The position numbers and the translations under genes are program-made. Positions 43,876 through 54,689 of a DNA stretch of 64,000 nucleotides are shown piece after piece (positions within the stretch are counted from its first letter, which is position 1; every line of letters starts with the position of its first letter). The notes beneath the pieces were generated by a model that saw only the letters and a program-made list of their open reading frames with translations, did not search any database and had not been told where the DNA came from. Origin of the DNA: Trichobilharzia regenti. Taxonomy: Eukaryota > Platyhelminthes > Trematoda > Strigeidida > Schistosomatidae. The stretch covers positions 23,297,362 to 23,361,361 of the forward strand of contig OX235262.1 of NCBI GenBank assembly GCA_944472135.2. Reading direction: 5' to 3'.

Positions 43876-44378
43876 CTATTCATGGTACATATAATATATA
43901 AATATGAACGAAAATTATTATTATTTATTATTGTTATTATTAATGATAATAATAAGAATATCTCTTGTGATAGATAATTCTTACCAATTTCATAAAGTTA
44001 ACTCAGATGAATGACAGCTAACCAAAGTTATACATTCATTCATACTTTCTTCAATAATAACTTGATGAGTTTCTCGAATCAAAAAAGACTACTTTATTTC
44101 TAAACATAGTAGTATGCATTTTTTTAAAAAATATTCAAATAAGATGTATTAGTGTTCTGTTTTTCTTTAATTCACACTCAGCTAGTTACCACCACCTACT
44201 TACTTACTCATTAAGCAGTGATGCATTTAAGCTGCGTCTTTCACTAACATAAAGTAAGAAAAGAATGATAGTTTGAGCAGCATACCGTGTTGTTGTTCTT
44301 TTTTGCTTCATCGGTTATTTCTCATCAGCTGTACATGTAACCTAAGTAATCCATTATGCACTATATATATATGCACAT
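43876..44378. other. HDAC intron, no element recognised
   Basis: AT-rich; ATT tract at 43916-43950. Confidence 0.4.
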
Positions 44379-44612
44379 GCGTCGGTGACATAGCAGTTAG
44401 GACGCTCGTCAACCATACACATGGTCCGGGGTTCGATCCCCGGCCATCAACGCACTCCTTTACCTCACTAAGCCAGAAATAGTTCTGGTAAAGCGGGAAG
44501 GTTGGGAATGAGGCTAGCAAACCCATCCTGTAAAAATAAACACTGCTACAGAAACTTCAAGCTTCTAGCTTCAGGCCCTATTTTCCACTGGGAATGTGAA
44601 GGAATAAAAAAG
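44379..44612 (+). mobile_element. SINE-B, complete
   Basis: GCGTCGGTGACATAGCAGTT and GGGGTTCGATCCCC are the Pol III boxes; it ends GTGAAGGAATAAAAAA. Confidence 0.82.
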
Positions 44613-44904
44613 AAATATGTACATGTACAGAGAAACTGTAAATATTCTCCTTCTGTTACTCCCAGAAATGAAACGCCTGCTGATAATAATAATGATAATA
44701 ATGTGTATTATAGCAGTTAATTCTGATTCTACTCCAACACCATGCCATACAGTGCCCGTAATCTTTAACAACCTCATTCAACAGCTCTATTTGACAATGG
44801 CACGTGCCGGGTGATGAAAAAATGGAAAACTCAGTGTGGTGTTTGAAGTGAATACAAGAGTAAGACAAGGCTGGCTGCCTGCTATCACCGATGATAATCC
44901 TGAT

Positions 44905-45656
44905 TACAGGATTTCATCACGAGGTGACATTGGTCAGAGAACCATTGGAAAACCTGGGAATACTGGAGAGCTGTTTCACCCGTCCTAGTTAGGGACTCTT
45001 CATCAGTACGCATCCACCGCCAGGGTTCGAACCCAGGACATTCTGGTTAAAGGGGTAGTGAGCTCGTATACCATTAAGCTACTGGAACCCGATTTAATGG
45101 CCCACGAATTCTAACTTCTGCCTATTTACGACATAGCGCGATCCTTAGCCAATGTCTTTGGTGAGTATTTGTCCTCACATCCGACCTGCTGCACTCTACT
45201 GGTAAGGACTTCCCACTAATGAAATCCTGTAACCAATCAAATCCCTACAATCCAACACTTGAATATCGATGAGATGCTCACTAGCGACTGGCCCTATTCA
45301 GGTAGGTAATTACCTGAGGTTCCAGTGGGAAGTCATGACCAGTAAGGTGCAGCAAGTCAGGTGTGAGGACAAATACCCGCCGAAGACATTGGCTAGGGGT
45401 CGCGCTATGTCGTAAATTGGCGGAAGTTAGAATTCATGGGCTATTGGATCGAGTCCCAGTGGCTTATTGGTATACGAGCTCGCCTTGTAACCAGAAGGTC
45501 CTGGGTTCAAATTCCGGTGGGTGTGTACCGATGAAGAGTCCCAAACTAGGACGGGTGAAACAGCTGTCCAATGCTCCTAGGTTTTCCAGTGGTTCTAATG
45601 TCAGCTCATGATGAAATCCTGTAACCAACCAAATCCCTACGAACCAACACCTGAAT
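44905..45656. mobile_element. SINE-C composite inserted as one unit
   Basis: It splits an RTE-2 copy between TCCTGATTA (left) and TTCCTGATTGT (right), so about 8 bp of target are repeated. Inside are a minus-strand SINE-C (44905-45130), a ~280-bp centre and a plus-strand SINE-C (45415-45650), with a B box on each strand. Confidence 0.75.
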
Positions 45657-46168
45657 ATTCCTGATTGTAGTCGACTGGATTACACGACGGTAGACTGTAA
45701 GTAGGTAGCGCATAGACAGGAATACGTCGCCAGGGGGCGGGAGAGGGAAGGGGTCGGTGATAAGAAGACTATATAAGATCTGGATTTTCCGGATGATTCC
45801 CATTTAATAATATCACAGGAATTGGGAGACTTACAAGCGAAAACCAACAAACTGGTTGTACAGGAATTCAAGTGGAAATAGAGAAGGCGGAGGTGCTGAA
45901 GATACACACACACACACACACACACAAACAAACAAAACAACAAGCTGTATCAATCACTATAAAAATGGGAGAAATTCGCAACAAGGTTATTTGATTTATC
46001 CAGCCTGCGCCGTTTTAACCACAAGCGACAACACGGATAAGAATGTAAATACAGACAGAATGGGAAAGGCAAGCCAGACCTTCATCACTCTGAAATCAAT
46101 TTGTGATTCCTTTGCACTTAGCATAAACAACAGGATTAGGATTTTCAACACAAATGTTAAGAGAGTCA

Positions 46169-46381
46169 TTTTGATGTAGTTTTGTTCTCTGAGCTGGATA
46201 GTTAGTTTGCGAAGCTTTCATCACCTTACTGGGTGACATCTTCAGCGCATACTTCAAATTGAAGTATGCGCTGAAGATGTCACCCAGTAAGGTGATGAAA
46301 GCTTCGCAAACTAACTATCCAGCTCAGAGAACAAAACCACATCAAAATTATCCACCTGAGCTACAAATCTTCTCTATCATA
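46169..46381. mobile_element. 213-bp palindromic PLE-terminal element with 13-bp target duplication
   Basis: GTTAAGAGAGTCA occurs at 46156-46168 and 46382-46394. The inserted sequence is an almost perfect palindrome of 90-nt arms centred on 46258, followed by ~33 nt (ending TCTATCATA). The arm matches the inverted ends of the PLE fragment at 47985-49017. No coding sequence lies between the arms. Confidence 0.88.
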
Positions 46382-46748
46382 GTTAAGAGAGTCAGTCAGT
46401 CAGTCACTTCTTCTCGATGATCCAGAAGATTGGCTATAATGCGTCACGAAAAGCATTTCTAACAGGCTACTGCAAACTTTTATCAACAGTTAAATTTGCT
46501 CCATATTGAAGATCGAATAGCCGGTGGAAAGAATTAGCAACAAGGAACTCTGAGACCAAACCAACCAAGAACCTATAGACCAACAAATATGTAGAAGAAA
46601 ATGAAGGTGGATTGGACACACTGAGGAGACTGTCGAATGACATCGAGCACCAGGCCATCGCTTGAGTCGAAACCCGATTGGCTTCTTGTGCAGAGGCTTC
46701 GACGATGTCTAGGTACTTAATTAGTATTTAATTCGTGGATGGTGACTA

Positions 46749-46813
46749 GCAGTGGAATCCAGGGTAAAAACGCATTTCGTCCTATTTGGGACTCGTCATC
46801 TGGATGTACCTGC
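46749..46813 (-). ncRNA. Hammerhead motif, sense to HDAC, probably inactive
   Basis: GCAGGTACATCCAG precedes ATGACGA (C3 to A). Stem II GTCCCAAATAGGAC is perfect and GAAATGCG follows. It would be transcribed within the HDAC intron. Confidence 0.72.
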
Positions 46814-46996
46814 ATTCCCCAGTGAGTGGTGACGTTCCCATGGGAAAATCTAAAATTCAATTAAATTAATATGACCCATCGCACAAGAGGTGGTTGTCGT
46901 GGCCTTAGTTCTCCAGTGGATAACGCTCTGGCGTTTGAATCTATGGGCACTAGGTTCGAGTCTCAGCGGCGGGAACATCATCACTCACTGAGAAAT

Positions 46997-47060
46997 GCAG
47001 GTATATCGAGCCGACGAGCCCCAGATAGGACGAAATGTGCGTTGTCCTGGATTCCACTGT
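46997..47060 (+). ncRNA. Hammerhead motif with core change
   Basis: GCAGGTATATCGAG precedes CCGACGA (U4 to C), then GCCCCAGATAGGAC, GAAA and triplet GTC before CTGGATTCCACTG. Confidence 0.7.
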
Positions 47061-47104
47061 TAGTCATCATCCTTCAATTAAACATAGTCTTTGGTTTAAA
47101 TTAA

Positions 47105-47400
47105 TAGTTGACAGGTATCCCTTCCATTTTAACTCGATTTTTTTTTCACAAACTTACGTATATCAGGAGGTATCTGTCACTTTTGGTGAACAGAAAGAAG
47201 GATACACCTTAGTTAGATTCTTTGAAAATGTACCGAAAAGCCTACATCTAAACAGAAACAAACAGTTTCAACAGTGCTAGTGTAAGGCAACTCGATGGTA
47301 CACCTCTTTATGAAGTGAACATCTTGAAATCTTTTAAGATTATCACTAGACAATATAGCTCAATTCCCCCATAAGACTGTTGAAGCAATTGTTATGAAAG
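47105..47400 (+). pseudogene. Penelope-like GIY-YIG/C-terminal fragment
   Basis: EQKEGYTLVRFFENVPKSLH matches the QKEGHIYDYL..VPKSLRL region of the 9.4-kb copy in a shifted frame, followed by C-terminal remnants. Confidence 0.68.
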
Positions 47401-47773
47401 CGTTAAAATGCAACTGTGATATTCAGAAACTCCTCTTTCTCTTATTTGATTATATATAATCTTTCGCTTAAACTTACCTATTTTTGGATAATGTTTCTGT
47501 TTTTATTATTTCCGTTGACTCACCACATTATTAATACACACACACACAACTCTCTAGTTACTTATCACCAATCAATCTATCTATCTCTTGTATTTTATTG
47601 TACATTGTCTTCTTCAATGTATCCACCATCTTATTTTAAACCTGAACCTTTGGTTTATGAGTTATTAGTGTAACTTTTCAACACTTATTACAGTTTCTTC
47701 AGTCTTTCATTGACTGATTATTACATTACCTTTGCGAGTACTTTAACAATTTCTCTGAGCATATACTTAAAAT
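47401..47773. other. HDAC intron, no element recognised
   Basis: AT-rich with a CA tract at 47538; no gene. Confidence 0.4.
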
Positions 47774-47935
47774 TTGAACAAGGCATTAAGAAGACAAATT
47801 TTGCGAGCTGATATCACTTCGTATTTATTTTATCACTGCTAACCATGTTAGTTGTAAAGCGGTTGTAAAGAAACTACGAAATGACGATATCATCTCGCGA
47901 AATTTGTCTTCTTAATGCCTTGTTCAAATTTATCA
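47774..47935. repeat. Inverted repeat, probable PLE terminal pair
   Basis: TTTGAACAAGGCATTAAGAA at the left is mirrored by TTCTTAATGCCTTGTTCAAA at the right, with ~33-bp matching arms and ~90-bp loop. The outer text continues as in other pLTR copies. Confidence 0.7.
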
Positions 47936-47984
47936 AAGGGACTAATTGTTTTAATATACGTAAATAACAGTTCTTTCAGATTTG

Positions 47985-49017
47985 GAGGTGGTTGTGTTCT
48001 CTGAGCTGGATAATTAATTTCCAAAGCTTTCATCACCCTACTAGACGACGTCTTCAGTGCATACTTCAATTTGATGAAGTGAACTTTTAGATTTCTCCAT
48101 GAGTTTATTAATCATCTCTCCTGGTGACCTTGGACGTGATTGGTTGTTTTTGTGAGATTTCACACCTTCTAGGTTACTTGTATTGGAAGACGTCCATGGA
48201 CTCCTTCCAAAAGAATGGATATCCACGGAATTTCATCGAAAGACATATACCCCCAAGACAACCTATCAAACCAAAAGCCCCCAAGGAAAGCACAAAGAAA
48301 ATCGTCTTACCATATATAAAGGATATCTCAGAAATCACTACAAGACCCTTCAAACCTTTAGGAATTAACCTCGTACACAAACCAACAAAGTCATTTCACT
48401 CAGCTGGCTCTATGTCAACCAAAAGACTCAACAGCGAAAGAAGATAAAACCAAGATCATCATGTGCAAAATAAATTGTAACAACTGCGAAAAACACTACA
48501 TTGGCCAAAGTGGACGTCCCCTTCCTTTTCGTATCCACGATCATAAGCTAGCCATCAAAAGACATGATATCCACTCCCTCATATCACTACACACAGACAA
48601 CCACGGACATCAATTCGACTGGGACAACGAACGTTCAAATATTAGATAGAGGAAACAACAAGAATGCCAGACAATTTTTAGAAGCCTGGCATTCCAGTGA
48701 ATCATCAATCAATAGACACATCGAAATAGACAAAATTTATCAACCGATAAGAAAGAAACCTCACACACAAAGGGTGAAAGTTTAAGTCAAAGAAACAATC
48801 AGTTCCAATACAAGTAGCCTAGAGGGCGTGAAAACACACAAAAACAACCAATCACCCATCAGGAGAGATGATTAATAAACTCATGGAGAAATCTAAAAGC
48901 ACCCTTCAAATCTAAGTATAGGTGCTGAAGATGTCGCCTAGTAGGGCTATGAAAGCTTCGTAAATAAACCATCCAGCTCAAAGAACACAACCACCTCAAA
49001 ATCATCCAACTGAGCTA
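47985..49017 (+). pseudogene. Penelope-like fragment with inverted terminal repeats
   Basis: Coding remnants: IVLPYIKDISEITTRPFKPL and NLVHKPTKSF (linker), then IMCKINCNNCEKHYIGQSGR (GIY-YIG core) and TDNHGHQFDWDN. The arms at 47985-48075 and about 48910-49017 (CTGAGCTGGAT against ATCCAGCTCA) are inverted copies. The nuclease core is well kept but frames are broken. Confidence 0.82.
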
Positions 49018-49029
49018 CAAGTCTCTTTC

Positions 49030-49880
49030 TTTCCTTCATGTTCCCCAGTGGAACATAGGGCTCCAAGCTAGTGGCTTGAAGTTTCTGTAGCAGTGTTTAT
49101 TTTTACAGGATGGGGTTACTAGCCTCATGCCCAACCTTTACTTTACTTCGGCTATCTCCTACGGGAGGATGAGCCGGCTTCATGAACGTCTCGAATCATC
49201 GCTGCCCAGGCACGGCAATTTGTAAGAGAGTTCATGAAGTTTCATGGGAATTGGGTACGAGTGATGTCCCCAGAATCGCTCGGCCTTTTGTTTCAGAGTG
49301 CAGCTCTAGCCTTTACACAGCCAAGTGTGACCTACAAGGCAGTAGGAGTGGAGTAAGGAGTCCACTATCCATTGGCAGCCGGTGACCGGAGTTCGGTTCA
49401 TACGCCTTTTTGAATGGGGCCAGACATCCAGGACATCCAACAAGCCCTTTGTCCATACGTCTGCCGGTGAGCTCCAGTGAGCTTCATACGCCAGTCGTTG
49501 GAGGTTTGGAATCAGGGTTTAGCCATCTCCCCTAGACCGTCATCCAATGGACAGTCAACCCGGTGAAGAGCGCCGGGCATCCGCTTTTGCCCTCTCACTT
49601 TGGTGAAAAACACCTCCGCCACGTGAAGGCAGTGAGTAGGACTTCCTCAGGAGAGGCTATGTAAGACGCCCGGTCATATGGGAGCATTTCAAGAGGTGTA
49701 TGGAGGGGTGGCCAACCCGCAGGGCAAGGCACCCACCCCCGACCATCCTGAGGCTTTCCTCTTTACCAGCATTGTTTCTGGCTTAGCGAGGTAAAAGAGT
49801 GCGTCTGTGGCCGGGGATCGAACCCTGGACCATGTGCATGGTCGGCGAGCGTCCTAACCGCTATACCACCGACGCACAAA
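49030..49880 (-). mobile_element. SINE-B split by a GC-rich insertion
   Basis: CAAGTCTCTTTC lies at 49018-49029 and 49881-49892, a 12-bp target duplication. SINE-B parts are 49030-49133 and 49741-49880 (B box GGGTTCGATCCCC on the minus strand with one change). Confidence 0.85.
49134..49740. mobile_element. Unidentified ~607-bp GC-rich insertion
   Basis: It interrupts SINE-B between CCAACCTTT and GGCTTTCCTC, leaving a possible 4-bp CTTT duplication. GC content is clearly above the rest of the window. On the minus strand GGGGTGG and CCACCCC can pair near the start. One end has the hairpin GGCTATCTCC/GGGAGGATGAGCC. No protein motif was found. Confidence 0.6.
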
Positions 49881-49892
49881 CAAGTCTCTTTC

Positions 49893-50025
49893 AGATTGTA
49901 TTAAAGTTGACGAGAAAGCGACGAAATAAAATGATAATATCTTACCCTATACTAAAACACATGTTCTTGCCCTATTTAAATGCGTAACGAGGAATAAACG
50001 CATAAAATATCTACAAAAGTTATTT
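49893..50025 (+). repeat. PLE terminal-repeat fragment
   Basis: GTTGACGAGAAAGCGACGAA retains a hammerhead-like core with C3 changed to T, then AATAAAATGATAATATC. The following text resembles other pLTR copies. Confidence 0.6.
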
Positions 50026-50029
50026 TGTA

Positions 50030-50305
50030 GGGATTTGATGTATTTCAAGTTATACCAGGGATCAATATCAGTTAGAGAACCCATTGACAACCAGTGCTGG
50101 GGTATTGGATAGCTGTTTCATCCCAGCTGGAGACTCGTCGGCAGTACACACCCACTGGGTTCCGAACTCAAGACCTTCCTGCTACAAGGTAAGCTCATAA
50201 AATTTATAATTCATGGACCAAAGAGTCCAAACTCAGTGGCTGAATGGCCTATGAGCTTACCGTGTAACCAGAGGGTGCTGGGTTCGACCTCCAGCGGGTA
50301 TTTAT
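50030..50305. mobile_element. SINE-C inverted fragments
   Basis: Minus-strand part 50030-50200 and plus-strand part 50205-50305 with GGGTTCGACCTCC as B box. Confidence 0.6.
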
Positions 50306-50804
50306 CAAATATATGTTTATCTTTGCATAGTGACACATTTAATGTCAGTTAGCAGAAAAAACGTATATCCACGTATGTCTTCCGATAAAAGTTCAATCCT
50401 CTAAGATCACAAACAAGCACAGTGTGTTATGATGAAACATCTCTCAACTCAGTGTTCATCTGAAATCGGTAACTCGTTGATAACTAGGTGAACGCAAAAA
50501 TAAAAAAAACTTTCCCTTTCTCGTTTTCTTAATCATCAATCTGATAAAACCAGAAAGGAAATAAAAACGACACGAATATTGTAAGACAAGGGATAAAACA
50601 TTGTATTCCTTTGAGAATGATATAACTTCTAGATATCAAGTGGGGGGTAGATACTGTGGAACACGTTGTTTACTGCCTTAGGCACTTAATTTTAGAGACA
50701 ATAGGTTCCTGAGCTTCAACCACGCCCGACTAACTTCAGCACGGGCGAATGAGTAGGTAGTGTGTCACTCCCCTCCCTCGCCACACACACACACACACAC
50801 TAAA
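50306..50804. other. HDAC intron, no element recognised
   Basis: Contains a CA repeat at 50783-50802; nothing else recognised. Confidence 0.4.
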
Positions 50805-51580
50805 TTGTAAGAAAAAGGCACAAACAACGAAGAAAATTTTCCCCTTTTCGACGATTCATTTTCATGAGCTGTACAATCATAATTATAATTAACATAGAAA
50901 TCTTTAGACCAATCAGATACTGGTAAGCTTTGTCCTTGAAAAATTGTATTACGTAATATAGGGGTGGATGAATGCTTCACAGAGTCCCTCAATATCGTAC
51001 AAAAGGACTCCGGATACGACATCTGTACATAGCTGAGGCATTAGCTATTCGAAACCTAAAACCGGACCTGTGCATAGAAAAACGATACATACATTCTCTG
51101 GCCCTACCATAGCCAGAGTACATTTCTTACTATAATTTTGCTCCTCTTTTAATATATAAGCTCACTATTATTATTATTACTGTTCTTAATACTTTTATTA
51201 TTATTACTATTCCCACCATCCACATTTTATAACCACTCTATTACTGTTTATTAATAAAATTGCTTTTTCACACAGATCTTCTACAAAACTATTTTATAAC
51301 CTTTCCAATAGTTCCTGTCCATTCTACACTAGCTTATTGATTAGTCATTATCTCACACTTATTAGGTTATGCCAACTTCTGTCTCCTTTCAAACTTACAA
51401 TTAGTCATCACTTCTTACATCTTACATTATGTATTACAATTTTTCAAGGACAAAGTTTACCAGTATCTGATTGGTCTAAAGATTTCTTTGTTTATTATAA
51501 TTACGATTGTACAGCTCATGAAAATGAATCGTCGAAAAGGGGAAAATTTTCTTCGTTGTTTGTGCCTTTTTCTTATGACT
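50805..51580 (+). pseudogene. Penelope-like C-terminus between inverted terminal repeats
   Basis: 50805-50965 and 51421-51580 are inverted copies, about 155 bp. Both contain TCGTCGAAAAGGGGAAAA on opposite strands. The middle (50990-51110) encodes HIAEALAIRNLKPDLCIEKR on the plus strand, the PLE C-terminus. Nearly all coding sequence is missing. Confidence 0.78.
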
Positions 51581-51589
51581 CAATATGGG

Positions 51590-52004
51590 AATATTTCGTT
51601 CATTGAAGAACACTAAATTGTACCTCATAGCATGATACATGCATCGGGTGACTGAGTTAAGTAACTATTCATAGATAACATTAAATATCACAGAACTATG
51701 GTTACCGTTTCTGTTCGTAATTTAGCATAAAGGATATAGGTATATTAAAAAAAAATTTACTCAAATTTACTCACTTTTTGCTGTATCGATCGATTCGCAG
51801 AATCCTTTAAACAAATTAAATGGAGATATCAGCTACACATAAACACAGGGTTACATAATAAATAATGATAAAAAAAACCCACACTTTTCAGGGAAAAAGA
51901 TACTGTGACATGAAAAATGAACATACAACTAAGCTAAAAATAACAAGGAATCAATAATTTAAGTGAAAATATATGCTCCTGTTAACTACTACTCACTAGT
52001 ACGA
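51590..52004. other. HDAC intron, no element recognised
   Basis: AT-rich, nothing recognised. Confidence 0.4.
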
Positions 52005-52195
52005 GTGTCTGTCTGTCTGCCTATTTTCGACATATAACTTTTCACCGATGTGCCACAGTTCAAGTCGCCACACTTCCTCCTTGTGGAACACAAAGCAAGA
52101 CAAGAAAGTAGAAGAAATGCATAATAGAAACAGTAAACAGAGGCGTGAGACAAAAGGAATGGTAATAACGAAAAATAATAGAGTTTCATTAAAAA
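52005..52195 (-). mobile_element. RTE-1 3' end fragment
   Basis: It starts with the GTCTGTCTGTCTG tail in reverse and runs through the 3' UTR. It is nearly identical to 53872-54030. Confidence 0.75.
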
Positions 52196-53440
52196 CCATA
52201 CATATATATACGATTGTACAGCTTGATAATAAATTCGTTGTTGAAAAGAGTTTCTTCGCTGAATATTGTGTCCTTAATAACTTAATATACAGACGATAAC
52301 CAGTGGTGGAAAATTGGAATACCAACAACGTTTTTTTTAAGGAACTTCTGCTGAGGTGTACTCTTTACATGTACAATTCTCACTTTGAATGACTCCATAT
52401 TCAGGCAAAAAGATGGTGTGTTGCAATGGGGTCTCCGTTGGGTCCCTTCATTAGCAAGCAAACTTTTGAATGGTAAGCCTAGAGAATGTGGTTCATCCAA
52501 GTCGACTATTATCAATCTAAAACTGTACACAATGTAGTCCGATGACATTTGCATCATTTGCAACGATAGCTATAACACCTCAGTTAATTACTACAGGTAT
52601 TCAACAGCTGCTAGCCGGCAATAAAATTCACTCTTGAAATGGAAAACCAATCCAAAATTCCTTTCCTTGTTGTGGAACTAACAAGAAGACCTGTAGGAGC
52701 CTTAATAAGTTCAGTTCAAGAGAAACTCATTTGGAATGGTCAAGTAACAAGTTTCCACAGTTGTGTCTGATGAACGAAAACAAAATTTAATTAAATCCCT
52801 TTCCACTTGCATTCAACTCATTTGTAGACCTAATGCCGTAGAAGTAGAAGTGGATCTTCTGAAAGAAATATTCATCCGAAATGGATACCCTTGACAAGAA
52901 TATCAAGCCAGAAGTTTAGAGAAATGAAATATCACTCGTACCTAAAAGAAACTTTACGCGAACGTGGATTTTTTAAGGCGGAAGTAACTTGTGATAAACA
53001 ACTTTAGAGGAGAATTTCAACATTCTTGAGGAGAATATTCTTCGCAGAAACCCTAGGAGTGGTGTTCTGCAGAAGCCTGAAGAACAAGATCTCGCATCTA
53101 ACCACTTATATATGCATACATATATCAGTTCACCTGTTCCTGCAGGACTAGATATATTGGTTGTTCGACGACGATCCGGTCTGAAAGGTTTCAAGAACGC
53201 TACCTTGCTTGGTTGTGTGAAAAGGCAGTAGTGGCTCTGTAGGGAATGCACAACAGAATACCTTGTCAACACTAGTCATTCTACCTCAAGAAACCGCTGT
53301 CTCAAAGTAACATATAAAGTGAGGAATAACTTGCCAAGGGCAATAAGGTATCTTATCTTTTGCATTACTGAAGTTCTTGTCATTCAAATGGAGAAACCAG
53401 ATTTATGCATACAAAAGAAAATTATTTAACTACTTCCAAT
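52196..53440 (+). pseudogene. Penelope-like decayed copy
   Basis: A terminal-repeat piece (52199-52270) precedes RT remnants: GAACTTCTGCTGAGGTGTAC and GGGGTCTCCGTTGGGTCCCT (the GSPMGP motif), linker remnants, GGACTAGATATATTGGTTGT (nuclease) and the C-terminus near 53400. No usable frame remains. Confidence 0.72.
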
Positions 53441-53499
53441 ACCATGGTATCAACCCTCTAGCGACTTAATAATACTGCAACACTAGTCTGCACCAAATC

Positions 53500-53870
53500 C
53501 TATTTTAGTGATGAGGTGAGTGAAATGGTTGACCGTATATTCATCATTTCAATTAATTAGGAAGTTCTGTCAGCTAAAATAAACTGATTGCTGATATAAT
53601 CTCTGCATGGATACAAAAAACTCATCGGAAATTTCTAGACATGCGTCATCTTCGGGTTTAGACGTGATATATGGATATCTATCAAAGGTATATGCTGTAT
53701 GACAGTCAGCCTCACACATTTTTTGAGGTTATCAGATGTGGTCATTGAGCATGGAACAAATGAAGACCCTGTTAGTCTCTGAACATAGATGTCTGTAATC
53801 TATCCATCACGTTAGGTGGCAAAAATGGTCACTAATAATGAGGATAGGTGCAGAGTGTTAGATGAGGAGG
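53500..53870 (+). pseudogene. RTE-1 decayed copy, plus strand
   Basis: It corresponds to the region from EHVDRFTYLGS to the C-terminal RT, heavily mutated. Confidence 0.6.
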
Positions 53871-53871
53871 G

Positions 53872-54500
53872 GTCTGTCTGTCTGTCTCTTTTCAACATAT
53901 AACTTTTCACCGATGTGCCACAGTTCAAGTCGCCACACTTCCTCCTTGTGGAACACAAAGCAAGACAAGAAAGTAGAAGAAATGCATAATAGAAACAGTA
54001 AACAGAGGAATGGTAATAAAGAAGAATAATATAGTTTCATTGGAAATCACAAGTCACAAGGAGTGGGTGCATCTGTACCAGCCATTGAGGACGATTTTGA
54101 GCCATATCACCGATTGTCTCCAGCCTTCATTGTTGTTTACCGTCCCGAGGACCCCACCCAGTCAGGAAGTCTACACCTTCCTTCATTGACCGGCGAAGCC
54201 ATGTTTCGTTTTGATCACCACTAGCTCTTTTCCAACCTGACCCTATGTCAGCTAACACTGCTAGTCGGTTGAGGAAGGCGATGGCTGGGCATACGTAACA
54301 CATGTCCGAGCCATCTTCATCGATGAAGCTTCACAATCCCATCCATTGACTTATGCTCTTGGCCTAATACTCAACGCCTAACCTCAATATTACTCACCCT
54401 ATTATAGTGCCTAACGGGGGAGATAGAATTCAGACACCTATGGTGAAAGACAGTAATCCTTTCCATTTCTTCCACTTAAAATGGCAATGCCTTAAAATCA
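53872..54500 (-). pseudogene. RTE-1 decayed copy, minus strand
   Basis: It starts with the CTGT tail in reverse and continues through 3' UTR and C-terminal coding. It faces the plus-strand fragment at 53500, so the two are tail to tail. Confidence 0.7.
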
Positions 54501-54689
54501 TAAGAGAAGACAGTGCGAACTGCTACAATCTCACATGACAACTTTACATTACAAACTTTTCTAAAGGAGAATATAGAAAGCAAAGCAAAGATTTTCTTAA
54601 ACTCATGACTTATTCACCACAAATACAAATAGATAGATTATTACTATAGAATATCTCAAAACAACATAATTTTTAAAAAAATAGCCTAC

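Larger units (their letters stand above)
44740..46670 (+). pseudogene. RTE-2 decayed copy, twice interrupted
   Basis: RT remnants: GTAAGACAAGGCTGG (the VRQG motif) at 44860, then after SINE-C the segment from 45657 (LIVVDWI-like), TFITLKSICDSFALSINNRI at 46080, and the C-terminal part 46382-46670. Insertions are a SINE-C composite (44905-45656) and a palindromic element (46169-46381). Confidence 0.8.
46672..47095. mobile_element. HH-SINE inverted/tandem cluster
   Basis: 46672-46840 is a minus-strand HH-SINE part. 46848-46880 is a plus-strand tail, then a complete head (GGATAACGCTCTGGCGTTTG, GGTTCGAGTCTC) and hammerhead to 47095. The tail-head junction is the same as at 2276-2320. Confidence 0.78.

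Noticed and set aside
46169..46381. Hammerhead ribozyme in the palindrome (CTGAAGA ... GAAAGCTTCG)
   Set aside because: The CUGANGA and GAAA blocks are present and TCACC/GGTGA can pair, but the pairing is offset from the core and no stem I partner or cleavage triplet could be placed.
49182..49385. Protein-coding gene in the GC-rich insertion
   Set aside because: The 67-codon frame shows no motif and the DNA looks structured instead; no second copy or exon context is available.
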